A stretch of 24,014 nucleotides of DNA. It comes from AC-69 sp035701505 (GTDB lineage: Bacteria > Actinomycetota > UBA4738 > HRBIN12). The position numbers and the translations under genes were made by a program. Location: assembly GCA_035701505.1 (NCBI GenBank), contig DASSSA010000053.1:1-24014 (forward strand). The letters are read 5' to 3'. Below the pieces are notes generated by a model. That model had not been told where the DNA came from, ran no database searches, and worked only from the letters and a program-made list of their open reading frames with translations. Positions 14,869 to 22,255 of the stretch are shown here, piece after piece. Each line of letters opens with the position of its first letter. Position 1 is the first letter of the stretch.

Positions 14869-15241
14869 CGGATCCTCTCCTCTCGTCGCTCTGCGTCCGT
14901 GCGGGGGCCAAAGCCCCCCGAAGAGAGGCGGCGCTCGTGCGGTCGGGGGTCCACGGTCGGCACGGCGTCGACGAGCGGCACGCTCGAACGGCCGGTGGCC
15001 GGAAAGGCCAGCCAGCCGAACCCCATGATGGGGTGAGCGGGGCGTTCAGGTTCAGCCGAACGGTCGCATCCTCGACCAGTATCGAACGGAGGAGCGGAAC
15101 GGGCAAGGGGACCGTGAGGTCTCGATAATCAGCCCCGAAGCCGTGGGGTTCGCCCGGCCGATCCGCGCGGCTCAGGCTCCCCCTGACGATCGAAGACATT
15201 CCAGGGAACGTCGCTGGGGGTGACCGAGTCTGAAAACGCTG
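14869..15241. other. 373-bp intergenic stretch without a recognisable gene
   Basis: This gap separates the SnoaL-like gene (minus) from the phosphoesterase gene (plus), so it should hold divergent promoters. I see no open frame with family similarity. A GC hairpin (GGGGGC 14903-14908 with GCCCCC 14913-14918) is present, but it has no T tract and sits just upstream of a start, so I do not call a terminator. No convincing -10/-35 pair is visible. Confidence 0.5.
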
Positions 15242-16606
15242 ATGGTGTCCGCGCGCTCCACTTCTCGGCCGGCAGAGAGGGTGCGCCGGCTGCTGCTTGC
15301 CGAAACGATCGTGCTCGCGCTGGTCGCCGCGTCATGTGGCTCCGGTTCCTCGGCCGTGGGGAACGGGTCGCCTTCGGGGACTCCCGCACAGACGACCGCT
15401 GCTCCGGCCACCCAGTCTCCGTCACCGGCCAAATCGGCGGGCGAGCACGACACGACGCGGTGGCCGATCAAGCACGTCGTCTTCCTGATCAAGGAGAACC
15501 GCACGTTCGACAACCTTTTCGGGACGTTCCCGGGCGGGGACGGCGTTTCGTTTGGCTACGACCGAGGCGTTCGGCGGCCGCTCAAGCGAGGGACCGACAA
15601 GAGCATCGGCTCGGAGGACATCCCACACTGCTACACGTGCTCGCGAGAGGCGTGGAACCACGGGAGGATGGACGGGTTCAACCAGGGTCCGGTTTCGGAC
15701 CGATGGTCCTATACACAGCTCCACCGATCCCAGCTTCCGAACTACTGGCATTGGGCCCGTGAGTTCGTGCTCGCCGACAATTTCTTCTCCTCGGCCCAGG
15801 GGCCCTCGTTCCCGAACCATCTCTACTCGATCGCCGCGCAGTCCGGAGGCGCTCACGACAACCCAAGGCGCACGGGGCGGTTCCGCTCGAGCAACACGTT
15901 CGGCTGCGATGCGCCGATCGGCCAGACGGTCACGATCGTCGACTCGGAAGGTCACGAGAAGCAGGTCCAGCCGTGCTTCGACTTCCTGACCGAAGGCGAC
16001 CTCCTCACGAGGGCGGGGATCGACTGGGCCTACTACGCGGCCGAACCGAACCAGCTCGGCTACATCTGGTCTGCGTACTCGGCCATCCGTCACATCCGGG
16101 AGACGAAGCAGTGGTCCCGCCACGTGCTTCCGGTGGACACCGTCATCGGCGACATACGAGCCAACCGGTTACCTCCCATCACGTGGATCACCCCACGGTA
16201 CGAGGTGTCCGAGCACCCCCAGTACAACTTCTGTCTCGGGGAGAACTGGTCGACCCAGGTGATCGATGCGATCATGCGCAGCCGCATGTGGAAGGACACA
16301 GCGATATTCGTCACGTGGGACGACTACGGCGGCTTCTACGATCACGTCCCCCCGCCACAGGTGGACGGCTTTGGCCTGGGGATCCGTGTGCCGTTGCTCA
16401 TCATCTCCCCGTACGCGAGGAATGGCGTCATCGACCATCAGGTCGGCGAGTTCTCGAGCGTCCTCAGGTTCATCGAGGGCAACTGGGGACTCACGCAGCT
16501 GACGGACCGCGACCGCGATGCCACCGATCTCTCCTACGACTTCGACTTCACGAAGCGACCGCACAGGCCCGACCCGCTCCCGCTTCGCTCCGACTGCTTC
16601 TCATAA
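15242..16606 (+). CDS. Lipoprotein phosphoesterase, phospholipase C / acid phosphatase family
   Basis: The 454-aa protein has an N-terminal signal (RRLLLAETIVLALVAASC) with a lipobox-like A-A-S-C, then a Ser/Thr/Pro-rich linker and the phosphoesterase domain (Pfam phosphoesterase family). Family blocks are VVFLIKENRTFDNLFGTFPG (metal-binding Glu and nucleophile Thr region), SSAQGPSFPNHLY and IFVTWDDYGGFYDHVPPPQ (Asp and His ligands). Such enzymes hydrolyse phospholipid or other phosphate esters outside the membrane, often to scavenge phosphate. That would suit a cell storing polyphosphate, though a regulatory link is not seen. The Shine-Dalgarno sequence before the ATG at 15242 is weak; GTG at 15245 is an alternative. 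Four Cys pair candidates (HCYTC, FGCDA, QPCFD) suggest disulfides. Confidence 0.9.
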   Translation: MVSARSTSRPAERVRRLLLAETIVLALVAASCGSGSSAVGNGSPSGTPAQTTAAPATQSPSPAKSAGEHDTTRWPIKHVVFLIKENRTFDNLFGTFPGGDGVSFGYDRGVRRPLKRGTDKSIGSEDIPHCYTCSREAWNHGRMDGFNQGPVSDRWSYTQLHRSQLPNYWHWAREFVLADNFFSSAQGPSFPNHLYSIAAQSGGAHDNPRRTGRFRSSNTFGCDAPIGQTVTIVDSEGHEKQVQPCFDFLTEGDLLTRAGIDWAYYAAEPNQLGYIWSAYSAIRHIRETKQWSRHVLPVDTVIGDIRANRLPPITWITPRYEVSEHPQYNFCLGENWSTQVIDAIMRSRMWKDTAIFVTWDDYGGFYDHVPPPQVDGFGLGIRVPLLIISPYARNGVIDHQVGEFSSVLRFIEGNWGLTQLTDRDRDATDLSYDFDFTKRPHRPDPLPLRSDCFS

Positions 16607-16687
16607 GGCTGGCCCGTTGCACTGGCCCGGGCCTACTGGGCGCGCTCACAGCCAAGCAGCTCGTCCTGCAGTTCCGGCACAAGCGTA

Positions 16688-16700
16688 TAGTATTCAATAC
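16688..16700 (+). promoter_or_regulatory. Leaderless -10 (TAGTAT) overlapping an 11-bp palindrome at the tetR start
   Basis: TAGTAT (16688-16693) is followed by 7 nt and the ATG of the TetR gene, with no Shine-Dalgarno sequence. GTATT-C-AATAC (16690-16700) is a perfect palindrome covering the -10 and the base before the start codon. A repressor bound there would block transcription, so autoregulation is likely. The site is seen directly; binding is inferred. Confidence 0.5.
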
Positions 16701-17390
16701 ATGCGATCAGTCTATGGAACGGATGACCGGCCCCGGCGGGATCTCACCGCCCGCGCCAGGATCCGCGACGCCGCGCTGGAGCACTTCGCCGAGGTCGGGT
16801 TCGAGGGCGCCACGATCAGGGGGATCGCCGAAGCTGCGGGCGTGTCCCCCGGGCTCGTGCAGCACCATTTCGGGTCGAAAGAGGGGCTTCGAAGGGTCTG
16901 CGACGACGCGGTGCTCGAGCTCGTGCGTCGGAAGATCGCGGCGACCCAGGACGGGGAGATCACGAACCCCAGTTTTCTGGCGGCTCTGTACGCTGCGGGT
17001 GCCCCACTCGTGCGCTACCTCGCCCGTGTCGCCGTCGACGGATCTCCCGCCGCTGCGGCCCTGCTGGATGAGATCGTCACCGGGACCGAGGTGTTCCTGA
17101 CCAAGACCTGGCCTGACCGCTTCCCACGCGGATCACAGCGGACGCGGGATGCCGCAGCGGTGCTCGTGGCACAGGGCGCGGGGACGATCGTGCTGCACGA
17201 GCACCTGGCCCGGCAGATGGGTCTCGTTCCGTGGAAGGACATCGTCTCGCCGCGGATCGGCCTCGCGCAGCTCGACGTGTACGAGGCGCTCGGCGAGTTC
17301 GTGGCCTCGGGATGGGGTGCACAGATCCGGGATGCGGTAGCCAGGTTCCAGGCAAGTGGCGACAACGCGAAGGACCGAGTCGATGGATGA
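16701..17390 (+). CDS. TetR-family transcriptional regulator
   Basis: The 229-aa protein has an N-terminal TetR HTH: ARIRDAALEHFAEVGFEGATI, then RGIAEAAGVSPGLVQHHFGSKEGL at about residues 34-62. The remainder is the ligand-binding domain of variable sequence. The ATG at 16701 follows a TAGTAT box at leaderless distance; longer frames upstream run into the phosphoesterase gene and lack support. It precedes a two-gene ABC exporter by 72 bp in the same direction, a usual layout for a local repressor of a drug or metabolite exporter. Two perfect inverted repeats, one at its start and one at its stop, are candidate operators. The ligand is unknown. Confidence 0.93.
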   Translation: MRSVYGTDDRPRRDLTARARIRDAALEHFAEVGFEGATIRGIAEAAGVSPGLVQHHFGSKEGLRRVCDDAVLELVRRKIAATQDGEITNPSFLAALYAAGAPLVRYLARVAVDGSPAAAALLDEIVTGTEVFLTKTWPDRFPRGSQRTRDAAAVLVAQGAGTIVLHEHLARQMGLVPWKDIVSPRIGLAQLDVYEALGEFVASGWGAQIRDAVARFQASGDNAKDRVDG

Positions 17391-17413
17391 CCTGGTCCGC
17401 ACATCAGGTCATC
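17386..17413 (+). promoter_or_regulatory. 28-bp perfect inverted repeat between tetR and the ABC transporter genes
   Basis: GATGACCTG (17386-17394) and CAGGTCATC (17405-17413) are perfect 9-bp inverted arms around a 10-nt centre. They overlap the tetR stop codon and lie 49 bp before the ABC ATPase start. The size fits a TetR operator; a stem-loop in a shared mRNA is the alternative. No T tract follows, so an intrinsic terminator is unlikely. Confidence 0.5.
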
Positions 17414-17462
17414 GACACATGGGCGGCTCAGAGCCGGCCCTGCAGGGGATGGGGAGACGCTG

Positions 17463-18377
17463 ATGGAGACCGCAATCAGAACGGAGAACCTGTCCAAGAC
17501 TTTCGGTTCGACCGAGGCGCTCGCTGAACTCGACCTCGAGGTCTCTGCGGGCGAGGTCATCGGATACCTGGGCCCAAACGGCGCCGGCAAGACCACGACC
17601 ATCCGGCTGCTGCTCGGCCTGATCCGAGCGACCCGAGGCCGTGCGGAGATCTTCGGCCTCGACGCTCAGGCCGATCCGGTCCGGGCCCACCGCCGCGTCG
17701 CCTACGTTCCGGGCGAGGCGAGCCTCTGGCCATCGCTGACTGGCACAGAGACCCTGCACCTGCTCGGTCGGGTGCAGGGGACGGTGGACATCGCGTATCG
17801 GGACCTGCTCATCCAGCGGTTCGAACTCGATCCATCGAAGAAGGTGCGGGCCTACTCCAAGGGCAACCGACAGAAGGTGATCCTCATCGCCGGCCTCATG
17901 ACTAGAGCCGACCTCCTGCTCCTCGACGAGCCGACGAGCGGCCTGGACCCGCTGATGGAGCGGGCCTTCCGCGAGTGCGTGGACGAGGCGCGGGAAGACG
18001 GGCGGACGGTGTTCCTCTCCTCCCACATCCTTTCCGAGGTGGAAGCGGTGTGCGACCGCGTCGCGATCTTGCGCGCCGGACACCTCGTCGAGGTGGGGAC
18101 GCTCGCCGAGATGCGGCACCTCTCGGCGCTGCAGCTCGAGGCGGAGCTCGACGGCCCGGTGCCGGACCTCTCCACGGTCCCCGGAATAAGCGGCCTCGAG
18201 GTGGACGGGAGCCGGATCCGGTGCCAGGTAACCGGCCCGGTCGAGCCGCTGCTCACCGTCCTAACCAGGGTTGGCGTTCGCCACATCATCAGCAAGGAAC
18301 CATCGCTCGAGGAGCTGTTCCTGGCCCACTACGGAGCCGACGGCTCGGAGGGAGGCTCTGAGGATGCGGTGGCCTAG
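17463..18377 (+). CDS. ABC transporter ATP-binding subunit (exporter)
   Basis: The 304-aa ATPase has Walker A GPNGAGKTT (37-45), a signature motif YSKGN (132-136) in place of LSGGQ, Walker B LLLLDEPTSGLD (152-163) and the switch His in SSHILSE. The Q-loop region reads VAYVPGEASLWP, lacking the usual Gln. These variants occur in a subgroup of bacterial exporters paired with large two-lobed permeases. A C-terminal extension of about 90 residues follows the ATPase core. It energises export through the adjacent permease, whose start lies inside its final codons (14-bp overlap). GGGGAG precedes the ATG. The substrate is likely an antibiotic or hydrophobic compound, by analogy with the permease family. 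Confidence 0.93.
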   Translation: METAIRTENLSKTFGSTEALAELDLEVSAGEVIGYLGPNGAGKTTTIRLLLGLIRATRGRAEIFGLDAQADPVRAHRRVAYVPGEASLWPSLTGTETLHLLGRVQGTVDIAYRDLLIQRFELDPSKKVRAYSKGNRQKVILIAGLMTRADLLLLDEPTSGLDPLMERAFRECVDEAREDGRTVFLSSHILSEVEAVCDRVAILRAGHLVEVGTLAEMRHLSALQLEAELDGPVPDLSTVPGISGLEVDGSRIRCQVTGPVEPLLTVLTRVGVRHIISKEPSLEELFLAHYGADGSEGGSEDAVA

Positions 18378-20007
18378 GCGCAAGGAGGTTTACGGCGAGC
18401 GCCGCGCCGCCCGGGCCGTGGCCGTCACCACTGCCACACGAGCGGGTTGGCAGGGAGCCCTGTGGGGGCTGGTCTTCGGGGCGACGATCGCGGCGTCGGC
18501 GTCCGCATATGCGGGGCTGTTCCCCACCACCGCGTCGCGCGCCAGGATGGCGCTCTCTTTCCAAGGCAACACCGCGTGGGCAGCACTGTTCGGTCCCCTC
18601 CGACGCCTCGACACCGTCGCCGGGTACACCGTCTACAAGTCGGGGATGACCGTGATCATCCTCGGGGCCATCTGGGGGCTCCTCGTGGCCACCCGGGTGC
18701 TGCGCGGTGAAGAGGACGCGGGTCGTTGGGAGCTGTTCCTGTCCGGGCAGACCACCCGCGGTCGAGCTGCCGTGCAAGCGGCGATCGGGCTCGGGGCGGG
18801 GTTCGTCGCGCTGTGGGTGCCGACGGCGCTCCTGACGGTCGGTGCCGGAGCGTCCCCCAAGGTGAACATCGGGATCGGAGCCTCGCTGTTCTTCGTGACC
18901 TCTCTCCTGGCCGCCGCGGCCATGTTCATGGCCATCGGCATGTTCGTCGGACAGCTCGCCGCGACCAGGCGGGACGCCAATCTGCTCGGGGCGGGCGTCC
19001 TTGCCGCCTCCTACCTGATCAGGATGGCCGCCGACTCGGATGCCGGGCTGGCCTGGCTTCGATGGCTGAGCCCACTCGGATGGATCGAAGAGCTCCGCCC
19101 ACTGACTGGATCGAGACCCTTCGCATTCATCCCCATCGTCGCCCTCGTGGCGGTACTGGTCGTCGTCGCGATCCGAGTGGCGCGGCAACGCGACCTGGGG
19201 GCGAGCGTACTCGCGAGCCGGGACACGGCGAAGCCTCGCACGCTCCTGCTCGGGGGGCAGGCCGGGTTGACGGTCCGCCTGACACGCCCGGTGATCGCGG
19301 GCTGGATCTTCGCGCTGTTCGTGACCGGCCTCGTCTTCGGCCTCGTCGCTCAAGCGGCGGGGACCGCCGTCAGGGGAGCCCGCGGCCTCGAGCAGGCGAT
19401 CGAGCGACTCGGAGGGACCTCTTCCGGAGCCGCTTCATACCTGGGCTTCGTGTTCGTGATCGCGGCCGGTCTCGTTGCGATCGCCGTGGCCGGCCAGATC
19501 ACTGCCGCGCGGAACGAGGAAGCGGCCGGGCATCTGGACAACCTGCTCGTTCGGCCCGTGGCGCGCTGGCGCTGGCTTGTGGTCAGGCTGAGCGTCGCCC
19601 TCGGGCTGGTCGTCGTGGCGAGCGTGCTCGCCGGCTTCGCCGCCTGGCTTGGAGCCGTCAGCCAGCACGCCGATGTCGGCCTGGGCGAGCTCCTGAAGGC
19701 AGGGCTGAATGTCATTCCTCCGGCCGTCTTCGTGCTCGGGATTGGGGGTCTCGCCTTGGGCCTGTGGCCCCGAGGAGCGATCGGCGTGGTCTACGGCCTG
19801 GTCGTGTGGTCGTTCGTCGTCGAGACCATCGCTGCGGCTTTCGACTCCAACCACTGGCTGCGCGACACCTCGCCTCTCCTGCACATCGCGCCGGTGCCTG
19901 CGGCCGACCCCAACTGGACGGCCGCGGGCTGGCTCATCGCGCTCGGTCTGCTCGCCGCAGCCCTGGGTGTCGCGGCGTTCGGCCGTCGGGACCTTGTCGG
20001 CGCGTGA
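18364..20007 (+). CDS. ABC-2 type multispan permease, COG3559 (polyketide-antibiotic exporter-like)
   Basis: The 547-aa membrane protein contains about 12 hydrophobic segments in two similar halves, for example LVFGATIAASASAYAGLF, VTSLLAAAAMFMAIGMFVGQ, GWIFALFVTGLVFGLVAQ and GFVFVIAAGLVAIAVAGQI. Each half has a conserved GR/RWELFLSGQTTR or HLDNLLVRPVARWRW block that faces the ATPase. This layout belongs to permeases annotated as putative exporters of polyketide antibiotics. The start ATG overlaps the ATPase gene and has GGAGG 8 nt upstream. The frame could begin earlier, but only this start gives a sensible N-terminus. Together with TetR it forms a regulated exporter cassette. It ends 11 bp before the convergent diguanylate cyclase. 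Confidence 0.88.
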   Translation: MRWPRRKEVYGERRAARAVAVTTATRAGWQGALWGLVFGATIAASASAYAGLFPTTASRARMALSFQGNTAWAALFGPLRRLDTVAGYTVYKSGMTVIILGAIWGLLVATRVLRGEEDAGRWELFLSGQTTRGRAAVQAAIGLGAGFVALWVPTALLTVGAGASPKVNIGIGASLFFVTSLLAAAAMFMAIGMFVGQLAATRRDANLLGAGVLAASYLIRMAADSDAGLAWLRWLSPLGWIEELRPLTGSRPFAFIPIVALVAVLVVVAIRVARQRDLGASVLASRDTAKPRTLLLGGQAGLTVRLTRPVIAGWIFALFVTGLVFGLVAQAAGTAVRGARGLEQAIERLGGTSSGAASYLGFVFVIAAGLVAIAVAGQITAARNEEAAGHLDNLLVRPVARWRWLVVRLSVALGLVVVASVLAGFAAWLGAVSQHADVGLGELLKAGLNVIPPAVFVLGIGGLALGLWPRGAIGVVYGLVVWSFVVETIAAAFDSNHWLRDTSPLLHIAPVPAADPNWTAAGWLIALGLLAAALGVAAFGRRDLVGA

Positions 20008-20018
20008 GCCCCGCGCCG

Positions 20019-21374
20019 TCACGCCTGTCCCGAGTTCGCCATCTCTATCCGATTGCGCCCGTTGCGCTTCGCCGTGTACATCGCAGCGTCCGCATCTCGG
20101 ATCAACAGCTCCGGGCGGATGCGATGGTCGGTTCCGAGTGAGATGCCGGCGCTTGCCGTCACCGACACCTCTCGCGCGCCAAGGAGGAACGGCGGGGAGA
20201 GGGCCCCCATGATCCGTTCGGTAACGCGGCGCGCATCTTCGAGTGAACCGACGTCCTCGAGCATGGCGACGAACTCGTCCCCACCGATGCGGGCGAGCGT
20301 GTCCGAGGGTCGCAGCGCGCGGAGGAGCCGCTGTCCCACGGCGGCGAGGAGCTCGTCGCCGCCCTGGTGGCCGAGAGTATCGTTCACCTCTTTGAACCCG
20401 TCGAGGTCGAGGAAGATGACGGCCACGCCGCTGTTCGGCCTCCTGGCCAAGCGGGCGAGGGCGTTCGCGAGTCGGTCCTCAAGCAGCCGGCGGTTCGGCA
20501 GGCCGGTGAGTGGGTCGTGGACCGCTCGCCGCATGAGCTCCTCTTCGACGTATTTGCGGTTGGTGATGTCCTCCAGCATCCCGATCCCATAGTTCGGGTC
20601 GCCCTCTCCGTCGCGCACGAGCGCCATGACGGTTCGGCACCAGAGCAGGGAATGGTCCTTGCGTCGCAATTGATGCTCCACGGCGCAGCGGTCCACTGCG
20701 CCGTCGATCACCTCGCCGAGCTTGAACAGTTCGTCGTGCTCGCCACGGTCGACGAGCGCCGCCAGGGGAACTCCGGCCAGCTCGCCCGGTTCATAGCCGG
20801 CCATGAGCTCGAGCGTCGGGTTCGCCTCGATGATCCGGCCTCGGATGTCAACCGTCACCACACCGAACGCCGCCGCATCGAAGATCGTGCGGAACCGCAT
20901 CTCGCTCGCCCGCAGCGCTTCTTCGGCGCGTTTGCGCTCAGTGATGTCCACCATTACCCCCTGCCAATAGAGCTCGTCTGTGGCGACATCACGAACGACG
21001 GCGGCCTTCTCGCTCACCCAGGCAAGGCGACCCCCACGCGTGACCAGCCGATACTCGGCGCTCATCGGCGAAAGCGTTCGCCGCGCTTCCGCGTCTGCGG
21101 CGATCATGCGGTCGCGGTCGTCGGGATGCAGGATCTGAAGCCACAGTTCGCCTTCACCCAGCCAGTCGGCGACCGGGTAGCCGAACATGTCCTCGATCTG
21201 TGGGCTGATGTACAGCGGCTCGGAATGCGCCGGGTCGTCCAGGACGCGGTCGAGGTAGGTGGCGACTCCAGGGATGTGCTCGACCAGCGTACGGAACCGC
21301 TCCTCGAGCCGGGGCCCGACCGACCCTTCGGTCTCTGAGGAACTCATCTCGGTCTGGTGATCCTCGACGCTCAT
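20019..21374 (-). CDS. PAS-PAS-GGDEF diguanylate cyclase
   Basis: The 451-aa protein has two PAS domains (about 25-150 and 155-280) ending in the usual DITERK and DITNRK linkers, then a GGDEF domain (about 285-445). The active site is intact: RIGGDEFVAML with GGDEF at 364-368, plus the HDPLTGLPNRR and FLDLDGFKEVND blocks. The product inhibition I-site RxxD (RPSD, 355-358) lies exactly five residues before GGDEF, so feedback inhibition by c-di-GMP is expected. It makes c-di-GMP from two GTP in response to a PAS-sensed signal (ligand unknown). There is no EAL domain and no membrane helix, so it is soluble. The ATG has GGAGACTCC ahead. Its upstream region is divergent from the selenoprotein operon. 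Confidence 0.95.
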   Translation of the reverse strand: MSVEDHQTEMSSSETEGSVGPRLEERFRTLVEHIPGVATYLDRVLDDPAHSEPLYISPQIEDMFGYPVADWLGEGELWLQILHPDDRDRMIAADAEARRTLSPMSAEYRLVTRGGRLAWVSEKAAVVRDVATDELYWQGVMVDITERKRAEEALRASEMRFRTIFDAAAFGVVTVDIRGRIIEANPTLELMAGYEPGELAGVPLAALVDRGEHDELFKLGEVIDGAVDRCAVEHQLRRKDHSLLWCRTVMALVRDGEGDPNYGIGMLEDITNRKYVEEELMRRAVHDPLTGLPNRRLLEDRLANALARLARRPNSGVAVIFLDLDGFKEVNDTLGHQGGDELLAAVGQRLLRALRPSDTLARIGGDEFVAMLEDVGSLEDARRVTERIMGALSPPFLLGAREVSVTASAGISLGTDHRIRPELLIRDADAAMYTAKRNGRNRIEMANSGQA

Positions 21375-21456
21375 TCTGGAGTCTCCCGAGCACCCCTTGG
21401 TCCAGGCCCGCGGGGCTCAGGTCTATTCATCGGCTGTGCCCCGGACTCGCCTTATA

Positions 21457-21468
21457 GCCCTCGAGGGC
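21457..21468. promoter_or_regulatory. 12-bp perfect palindrome in the divergent control region
   Basis: GCCCTCGAGGGC reads the same on both strands. On the minus strand it is followed by TATAAG, a -10-like box for the diguanylate cyclase gene. It lies between that gene and the selenoprotein operon and could be an operator. Its function is unproven, and GC-rich palindromes also occur by chance. Confidence 0.3.
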
Positions 21469-21616
21469 GTTCCTTCTGCCCGTCATGGGCAGGCACCGCT
21501 GGCTTACGATCGGAGCGATTCATGAATGGAAGGTCGCGGACGTGATCCGAGTCTCTGTACTCTCCAGGTATGACCCTCACCGCCCAGAGTTTCACGGCCG
21601 AAGCGGAGGGGCTCTC

Positions 21617-22255
21617 GTGCTTCCCCGCCTAACTTCGATGCCCCCTTCGCTGCGAGCTCGAAGGTCGTGTGCGCTCGTCCCCCTGCTCGCGATCTCTCTC
21701 GCGCTGGCGGTGGCGTCCTCGGCGTGTGGGTCTGGCACGAACCCGGAGACCGAGGAGTCGCCTCCCCGGAGCGCGACGGTCACGGAACTGCGCAACGTCT
21801 CGGAGCTTGGGGATCGGTTCAATCAAGACGCGGGAAAGGTCCGGCTGATATTGCTCATCTCCCCCACCTGAACGACGTGCCTTGCCGGCGCCAGTTGGGT
21901 GCAGCGAGAGATCCTGGAGAAGTACCAGACCCCGAACCTTCGCGTGTACGCGGTGTGGCTGCCGTTCCTCTCGGGCACCGAGCAAGCCGCCAACGTGTCC
22001 CAGCGCGTGCTGCCGGATCCACGGGTGGTCCACTACTGGGACGGCGCGGCCGCCACGAGCGACTGGTTCGCCGAGAACGTCGAGCACAGTGCCGCCCCTG
22101 CGTGGGACTTCTACTATCTGTACGGGCCGGACGCCACATGGAAGGGTGTCCCCGGGCCTCTCGTCAGCTCGGGTGCAACGATCATCGGGCGAAGCTCTGA
22201 GCTGGACGAGGCGATCAGGCCCCTCGTTCAAGAACCTTCTTCACCCGCCACATGA
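21617..22255 (+). CDS. Putative selenoprotein: thioredoxin-like lipoprotein with in-frame TGA (UxxC)
   Basis: Read with TGA (21869-21871) as selenocysteine, the gene codes for 212 aa. The GTG start has GGAGG 7 nt upstream. Residues 15-36 are a lipoprotein signal (ALVPLLAISLALAVASSAC, Cys37), followed by a Pro/Glu linker. The strand VRLILLISPT leads into Sec85-Thr-Thr-Cys88, then LAGASWVQREIL: the beta1-UxxC-alpha1 arrangement of the thioredoxin fold. The C-terminal part holds VYAVWLPFLSG, VVHYWDG and DFYYLYGPD, which seems characteristic of this protein family. The frame has no other stop for 127 codons after the TGA. It is exported and anchored outside the membrane, where it likely acts as a thiol/selenol oxidoreductase or reductase. 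The stop overlaps the CcdA-like gene (ATGA). If TGA is a true stop, only an 84-aa useless lipoprotein results. Confidence 0.82.
21881..21908 (+). promoter_or_regulatory. Candidate bacterial SECIS hairpin downstream of the in-frame TGA
   Basis: Two stacked stems form: CTTGC (21881-21885) with GCGAG (21904-21908), and GCGCC (21888-21892) with GGTGC (21898-21902), separated by a 2x1 internal loop. The apical loop is AGTTG (21893-21897), and a G occupies its second position as in known bacterial SECIS elements. The apical loop begins 22 nt after the last base of the TGA, inside the usual range. Two G-U pairs are included. I folded it by eye only. Confidence 0.6.

Noticed and set aside
14903..14918. 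GC-rich hairpin as a terminator
   Set aside because: It has no T tract on either strand and lies upstream of two divergent genes, not downstream of one.
14678..15199. Minus-strand open frame of 173 codons over the SnoaL-like gene and its upstream region
   Set aside because: It overlaps a recognised gene in another frame and shows no domain pattern.
16624..16633. GGCCCGGGCC palindrome after the phosphoesterase gene as a terminator
   Set aside because: There is no loop and no T run; such palindromes are expected at this GC content.
21899..22255. Separate gene starting at GTG 21899 after the TGA
   Set aside because: It has no ribosome-binding site, would begin inside helix 1 of the thioredoxin fold without the strand before it, and would lack the lipoprotein signal. 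A single readthrough frame explains the region better.
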